Source: Lacinutrix sp. WUR7
Lineage (GTDB): Bacteria > Bacteroidota > Bacteroidia > Flavobacteriales > Flavobacteriaceae
Direction of reading: 5' to 3'
Assembly (NCBI RefSeq): GCF_016864015.1
Contig: NZ_CP045067.1
Span: forward strand, 3,606,001 to 3,670,000
DNA: 64,000 nt
Below the pieces are notes generated by a model, which saw nothing but the letters and a program-made list of their open reading frames with translations, had not been told where the DNA came from and made no database searches. Of this stretch, positions 59,640-64,000 are shown piece after piece; positions within the stretch are counted from its first letter, which is position 1; each line of letters opens with the position of its first letter. The translations under genes and the position numbers were made by a program.

Positions 59640-60296
59640 ATGCTAAAAGCTATTTTATTTGATATGGATGGTGTAATTGTAGATACAGAACCATTACATC
59701 ATAAAGCATATCACAAAATGTTTGACGATTACAACATGAATGTAAATACTACTTTATACGAAAGTCTTACTGGACAGTCTACAAAAAATGTTTGTAAAAA
59801 ATTATGCACGCATTTTAATTTAAATGTAAATGCGAACGAGCTTGTTGAAAGAAAAAGGCACCATTTTAAAGACCTTTTTTTTAACGACCCAAGTTTAAAA
59901 TTAATAGATGGTGTTCACGACATTATTAAAGATTATCATAAAAACGGATTAACTTTAGTTTTGGCATCTTCTGCTTCCATGCTTACTATAAATAATATAT
60001 TCACTAAATTTGATTTAGATCAATATTTTATTGCCAAACTTAGTGGAGCAGAATTGAAAGCTTCCAAACCTCATCCAGAAATATTTACTAAAGCGGCTAC
60101 AGCTTCTGGTTTTAAAAGAAGTGAATGTTTAGTCATTGAAGATTCTACTAACGGAATTAAAGCAGCTTATGATGCTGGTATTTATTGTGTTGGTTATGAT
60201 AGCTTAAACTCTAAAAACCAAGATTACTCTTTAGCAAATAAAGTGGTTTCCAATTTTAATGAAATAACTTTTAATAAGGTAAAAGACTTGTTTTAA
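59640..60296 (+). CDS. HAD-family sugar-phosphatase / beta-phosphoglucomutase-like protein
   Basis: 218 residues. Motif I LFDMDGVIVDTEP with nucleophile and acid Asp, cap domain to about residue 85, motif II ASSAS, motif III lysine in ASKPHPEIF, motif IV VIEDSTNGIKAA. Substrate cannot be decided from sequence. Single gene with its own terminator. Confidence 0.92.
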   Translation: MLKAILFDMDGVIVDTEPLHHKAYHKMFDDYNMNVNTTLYESLTGQSTKNVCKKLCTHFNLNVNANELVERKRHHFKDLFFNDPSLKLIDGVHDIIKDYHKNGLTLVLASSASMLTINNIFTKFDLDQYFIAKLSGAELKASKPHPEIFTKAATASGFKRSECLVIEDSTNGIKAAYDAGIYCVGYDSLNSKNQDYSLANKVVSNFNEITFNKVKDLF

Positions 60297-60325
60297 TTGC
60301 TTTAAAAAATGACAAACTCTTTTAA

Positions 60326-60365
60326 TAAAAAACCTCTCTAGTTTTAAAAACTAGAGAGGTTTTTG
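60326..60365. terminator. Bidirectional rho-independent terminator
   Basis: Stem AAAACCTCTCTAGTTTT / AAAACTAGAGAGGTTTT, T run on the right, A run on the left, between two convergent genes. Confidence 0.9.
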
Positions 60366-60407
60366 TTGCTATAAAATTGCAATTATAATTGTAATAAAAT
60401 TAAAGGC

Positions 60408-61865
60408 CTATTTCATATTAAGATTTAAAGAAAAAACAGTGATTGATGTACCAGAACCTAATAATCTTTGTCCCCAAATTTCAATAAACTCATTTGGTTC
60501 TAACTCTACTGTTCCTGAAATAGAATTACTTGTAATGTCTGTTAAAAGATTCACTCGCATTAAAGTATTTGTTTCTGTTAATGTTTCGCTTCCGTTTTTT
60601 CTTATAAAAAATGCGTAATAATCACCAACGCTAACGTTTCCTCTTACAGATATCGATGCACTAATTTGGAATGTTCTAGTTTTCTTTCCTAAATAAGTCA
60701 ATCTATTATATACTGGAGAAGATACTCTCAGTAAATTTACCGCTGTAGTAGTATTAGAATTACTATTTCCTGCCAGATTAAATGCACTACTACCAGAAAC
60801 GGTTTGAACAAAACCGGTTGTAATATCATCATTATAATAGATATGACCTGTAGCTAATTGATCTGACTCTGCTGGTATACCAGGACAATCTACTGTCCAA
60901 GAATTTGTAAAATTATACCCTGTAAAAGAACCAGAACCATACTTTTTTATATATTCTGTACTAGAACCACTAAAACTAACACTTGTTAATACTCCGCTTT
61001 CAACTGCAGGACTACTACTAACATCAATACCAATTGCAGATCCGTCGATTTCAGTAAAACCGCCTTGTTTTTGAAGGTTACTAAACGTTCCTGTAAATGT
61101 TTCATAGGTTCCTGAATTATTTGAAAACCATCCCATATTACTAAGTAATAAATCAGTAATATTATTATACGTTATTCCTGTTGTATTATTTGCAAATTGA
61201 ACAATACTTAAAAATGCTAATCCGTAACCACTAACAGTACCCACAGATGTAGCGCCTGAAACGATAGCATCTCGTAACACAAAATTCTCTGTACTCGCTG
61301 CGTTCAAATTAAAAACAGTTCCTCCAGGAGCATAAAGCGTTACACCTTTTATGCTACCTCCTGTGGCACCAACAAACATGGTTCCTCCTGTTTTCGATAA
61401 AATATCTTCATTGGTATCTAAACCTATAATGTACGCATTGTTTAAATCTATAGATTGTGCAAGAGTAATTGTTCCATTTATTTCATACAACGTATTGGAA
61501 GATAATAAATATTTACTTCCTCCTCCAGCGGTAAGTTCAGCACTTAAATCTGCTTCAGAAGATATTATTTTATGATTATTTCTTGATTTTGAATCTAATT
61601 TCGACCAAGAACTCGTTTTATAAAAATAAAATGCATTTTCCGTGATATCAAATACCAGTAAACCTTGTGCAGGACTGGATATCGCTATTCTTTGTGCAGA
61701 AGTCATTCTTGGTGTTAAAATTCCCTTATCTGTAGAAGTTACATCTAACATAGAAGAAGGGTCTGGTGATAATACACCTATTCCTACTTGAGAAAAGGCG
61801 CTGTAATTAAAGCTTATAAAAGCTATTAATCCTAGTGTTAGTAATCGTTGGTTTAAATTTTTCAT
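60408..61865 (-). CDS. Secreted tail-fibre-like / repetitive surface protein
   Basis: 485 residues; signal peptide ends YSAFSQ. The opening GIGVLSPDPSSMLDVTSTDKGILTPRMTSAQRIAISSPAQGLLVFDITENAFYFYKTSSW is a module shared by many flavobacterial surface proteins. The middle part is rich in Ser, Thr, Gly and Asn, likely a beta-helix. The C-terminal ~130 residues form a beta-sandwich-like domain. No sorting tail is present. It begins 2 nt after the T9SS protein gene stops. Confidence 0.8.
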   Translation of the reverse strand: MKNLNQRLLTLGLIAFISFNYSAFSQVGIGVLSPDPSSMLDVTSTDKGILTPRMTSAQRIAISSPAQGLLVFDITENAFYFYKTSSWSKLDSKSRNNHKIISSEADLSAELTAGGGSKYLLSSNTLYEINGTITLAQSIDLNNAYIIGLDTNEDILSKTGGTMFVGATGGSIKGVTLYAPGGTVFNLNAASTENFVLRDAIVSGATSVGTVSGYGLAFLSIVQFANNTTGITYNNITDLLLSNMGWFSNNSGTYETFTGTFSNLQKQGGFTEIDGSAIGIDVSSSPAVESGVLTSVSFSGSSTEYIKKYGSGSFTGYNFTNSWTVDCPGIPAESDQLATGHIYYNDDITTGFVQTVSGSSAFNLAGNSNSNTTTAVNLLRVSSPVYNRLTYLGKKTRTFQISASISVRGNVSVGDYYAFFIRKNGSETLTETNTLMRVNLLTDITSNSISGTVELEPNEFIEIWGQRLLGSGTSITVFSLNLNMK

Positions 61866-61867
61866 AA

Positions 61868-63841
61868 TTAATAGTTTGATATTTTTTTGGTTAATTCGCT
61901 ATTAATAGCTTCTACTTTTACAAAATAAATTCCCTTACTTTTATTAAAAGGAATTTCTATTTTATCATTTGCATTTAGGTTTGAAGTACGTGTTAAAACT
62001 TCCTGTCCTAAAACATTAAATATTTTTATACTTTTTATTTGAGTTCTATTCTGGTTGTACACAACAATATTTTCATTTCCAGCATAAAAAACATCTATAT
62101 TAGAAACTGTTTGATCATTGGTAGATAATGTTTCTTCTGGTGAAAAAACAATAGAGTATCTATCTAAATACTCTCCTATTGGTAAATTGATATTAAAATT
62201 AGATGCGCTTAAATCATGCGTAGTATTTAAAAAATTATCTTTTAAATAAACTGTGTTTTCAAAATTTTCAACTGCATCTATCATTATTTGATGCGAACCA
62301 GTTTCTGAAATTAAGATTCCTAATGGAAACTCTAATGTTTCCTCAAAACCGCCTAAACCTTGAATTGCATATTTTTTATCTAATTCATTATCGATTACAT
62401 AAAACAAATCATCATCTCTATGTTCCATTATTAAAGCATCATAGCCACGATTGTAATTTATATCTGCATCTGTGTCTGGTAAAAAAGCTAAAAGGAGTTG
62501 TCTATGAAATCCTTCAGGATCTTCATAACCTATTCTTAGGTATTGATTATTACTTTCCAATTCGGTATTATTATCTGCAGCATCAGAGGTTTTAAGAAAA
62601 ATAGTATTCCCTGAAGATTCCGTTTTAAATTCTCTTTGCGAATTATTAAAAACAATAGGTCCATTTCCGTAAGCATTAACAAAAAACCCTTGACCAACAG
62701 AAACATATTGTTTAGGAGTAACACTCCATGCACTACTAACACCAGCAACGGAAGGAGAGTTGACAGATGCAGGAATACCTCCCGATAAATTTCTAATAGC
62801 ATAACCACCTAAATAATCTGTAGTTAAATGCGAAGTTGAGCCTCCATCTACCCAAAAATATAGTGTATCTAGAATAGATAAATTATCTAGTATAAATTTA
62901 CTTGCATTTAAAGCAGAAGGATAAGGATTACCCAATAATGATTCTTCTCCAATATTTATAGGCAAAGAATAATCTCCGTTATTTGGAGCACCATAAAACA
63001 CATAATTTTGATTAGGTAAAAGAGTATTGGTTCCTTTCATGGTGTAACCTTCTCCTGGATTTAAAGAGCTACTTTCATTTAAACCAACCCAATCATAATA
63101 TGAACCTGTTCCCTGTAAATATTTATACAACCATCTTCTATTAATGGATAATGCTGTAGTTACATTATCTAATCCATCAAGAACAGAAGGTGTACCATTA
63201 TGCGGTGAACCAGTATTAAACAATGTTTGTTGTGGATCAAATAAATTAAGACTAGAATCTGTACCATCAAACAAGCCTCCAGAAAAAGAAAATGTACCAC
63301 TATTATTAACCGGTGATGCCCAATAATTAAATTTGTATGCAGATGCATAGCCTTGTTGGTCTATCAAGATTTTACCAATACTAATAGTATTAGCATCTAC
63401 ACCTACATGTGTTTGAATTAGCTGTGCCTCATCAATTAACCTAAGATCACCACTTGATAAACTAATGGAGTTAGCAACATTTAATGCAAATCCATCGGCT
63501 ACAGTTATTCCTTTTTTATTTACTGCTGTAATATCAACTTCCAAATTATTAAAATGAATAGCGTTGGAGGTTCCAGAGATACTTAATAATGGATTATTGG
63601 AACTTTTAAAATAGGTTGTACCTAATGAAGATTCCGTAGTCCCATTATTAATAAAGTTATTATTTAAATATAGGTTTCCACTACTCTTATGAATACCACT
63701 ACTTGAATTCGTATATTCATTTTCAAAATACACATCTGTTGCTGCTGAAATATTTAATATACCTTCATTTACAATTTGTGAGTAACAGCACAAAAAATTA
63801 AAGAGTATAAGGCTATTACATATAAAGTATTTTCTTCTCAT
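61868..63841 (-). CDS. Secreted protein with T9SS type A sorting domain
   Basis: 657 residues; signal peptide MRRKYFICNSLILFNFLCCYSQ. Opens with parallel beta-helix-like sequence (GILNISAATDVYFENEYTNSSSGIHKSSGNLYLNNNF), has a middle part with WASPVNN and GEGYTMKGT common in large flavobacterial surface proteins, and ends with ENIVVYNQNRTQIKSIKIFNVLGQEVLTRT ... GIYFVKVEAINSELTKKISNY, a sorting domain. It should be secreted by T9SS. Cotranscribed with the following secreted protein. Upstream, 63842-64000 shows only AT-rich spacer. Confidence 0.88.
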   Translation of the reverse strand: MRRKYFICNSLILFNFLCCYSQIVNEGILNISAATDVYFENEYTNSSSGIHKSSGNLYLNNNFINNGTTESSLGTTYFKSSNNPLLSISGTSNAIHFNNLEVDITAVNKKGITVADGFALNVANSISLSSGDLRLIDEAQLIQTHVGVDANTISIGKILIDQQGYASAYKFNYWASPVNNSGTFSFSGGLFDGTDSSLNLFDPQQTLFNTGSPHNGTPSVLDGLDNVTTALSINRRWLYKYLQGTGSYYDWVGLNESSSLNPGEGYTMKGTNTLLPNQNYVFYGAPNNGDYSLPINIGEESLLGNPYPSALNASKFILDNLSILDTLYFWVDGGSTSHLTTDYLGGYAIRNLSGGIPASVNSPSVAGVSSAWSVTPKQYVSVGQGFFVNAYGNGPIVFNNSQREFKTESSGNTIFLKTSDAADNNTELESNNQYLRIGYEDPEGFHRQLLLAFLPDTDADINYNRGYDALIMEHRDDDLFYVIDNELDKKYAIQGLGGFEETLEFPLGILISETGSHQIMIDAVENFENTVYLKDNFLNTTHDLSASNFNINLPIGEYLDRYSIVFSPEETLSTNDQTVSNIDVFYAGNENIVVYNQNRTQIKSIKIFNVLGQEVLTRTSNLNANDKIEIPFNKSKGIYFVKVEAINSELTKKISNY

Positions 63842-64000
63842 AATTAAGGTTTAAAATTAATGGTAGATTTGGGTTATTTATTGTTCTGTCAATTTATTCC
63901 TAAAAGCTAATGCCAAAAGGAGTGCCAACTTTTACTCTAAACAAAAAACAAAACACAAATAACTGTAAATCAATTACTTGTAATTTTATAGCAAATTTTA

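Noticed and set aside
60408-63841. Phage tail-fibre genes of a prophage
   Set aside because: Both proteins have signal peptides, one has a T9SS sorting domain, and no phage gene is near. They are surface proteins.
1-64000. tRNA, rRNA, replication origin, complete insertion sequence
   Set aside because: None could be recognised by eye on either strand; the presence of dnaN alone does not mark an origin in this phylum.

Overview
The window is chromosomal DNA of a low-GC, gliding-type member of the Bacteroidota, most likely a marine Flavobacteriaceae. The evidence is a GldF/GldG gliding gene, two proteins with a type IX secretion (T9SS) sorting tail, SusC/OprC-type TonB receptors, promoters with the Bacteroidota -7 box TAnnTTTG, and families of dispersed palindromes typical of flavobacterial intergenic DNA. 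I saw no tRNA, rRNA, CRISPR array, prophage or complete insertion sequence.

Layout. 1-11.7 kb is housekeeping: a partial alanine/sodium symporter, purC, phoH, a SAM hydroxide adenosyltransferase, a TlpA-like lipoprotein, a fused gldF-gldG gene and dnaN. 11.7-20 kb holds small membrane genes and a minus-strand operon TolC - adaptor - RND pump - PII-like - DUF2892 - two YeeE/YedE halves. 20.2-23.4 kb carries a YdjM-like hydrolase and NAD salvage (pncB-pncA). 23.7-27 kb has a sulfide:quinone-oxidoreductase-like flavoprotein and a T9SS cargo protein. 27.1-30.6 kb is an accessory minus-strand run: LOG protein, small membrane protein, OMPLA-like phospholipase, ATP-cone/PD-(D/E)XK nuclease and a Pycsar-effector-like (PycTM) membrane protein. 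30.6-38.9 kb is a YbhGFSR-like ABC export operon headed by TetR and broken up by repeats, including a GxxExxY nuclease-like gene with a decayed second copy. 39-53.5 kb is a respiratory, sulfur and copper region: cydAB, two persulfide-dioxygenase/rhodanese fusions, peroxiredoxin, copper receptor, DUF2892, methyltransferase, thioredoxin, di-domain cytochrome, HMA protein, rhodanese, TauE exporter and a Crp/Fnr regulator. 53.7-58.8 kb is a response regulator - TonB receptor - YfiR/histidine kinase cluster. The end holds an MtfA peptidase, a HAD phosphatase and two large secreted proteins.

The strongest new signal is regulatory. A palindrome GTAAC-N4-GTTAC, or a one- or two-mismatch version, lies upstream of the RND operon, the SQR-like gene, the T9SS protein, cydAB, peroxiredoxin, rhodanese, the MBL-rhodanese gene, tauE and a non-coding locus at 47.3 kb. 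In seven of these nine cases its centre is exactly 33 bp from the centre of a recognisable TAnnTTTG/A -7 box; for tauE it is 32 bp, and for the SQR-like gene no good -7 box is seen. This suggests one class II Crp/Fnr activon for sulfide/persulfide stress and micro-aerobic respiration. Its likely regulator is the Crp/Fnr gene at 52890-53522, which has three cysteines (C77, C83, C84) but no FNR-type Fe-S cysteines. The 47.3-kb site drives no nearby ORF. It precedes a stem-loop, a short linker and a U-tailed terminator, which is the layout of a ~73-nt small RNA. Two further promoters (TetR efflux operon, copper-receptor operon) have TGAT-N4-ATCA palindromes at the same 33-bp spacing.

All functional calls come from reading the sequence and from knowledge of the families; no database search was run.
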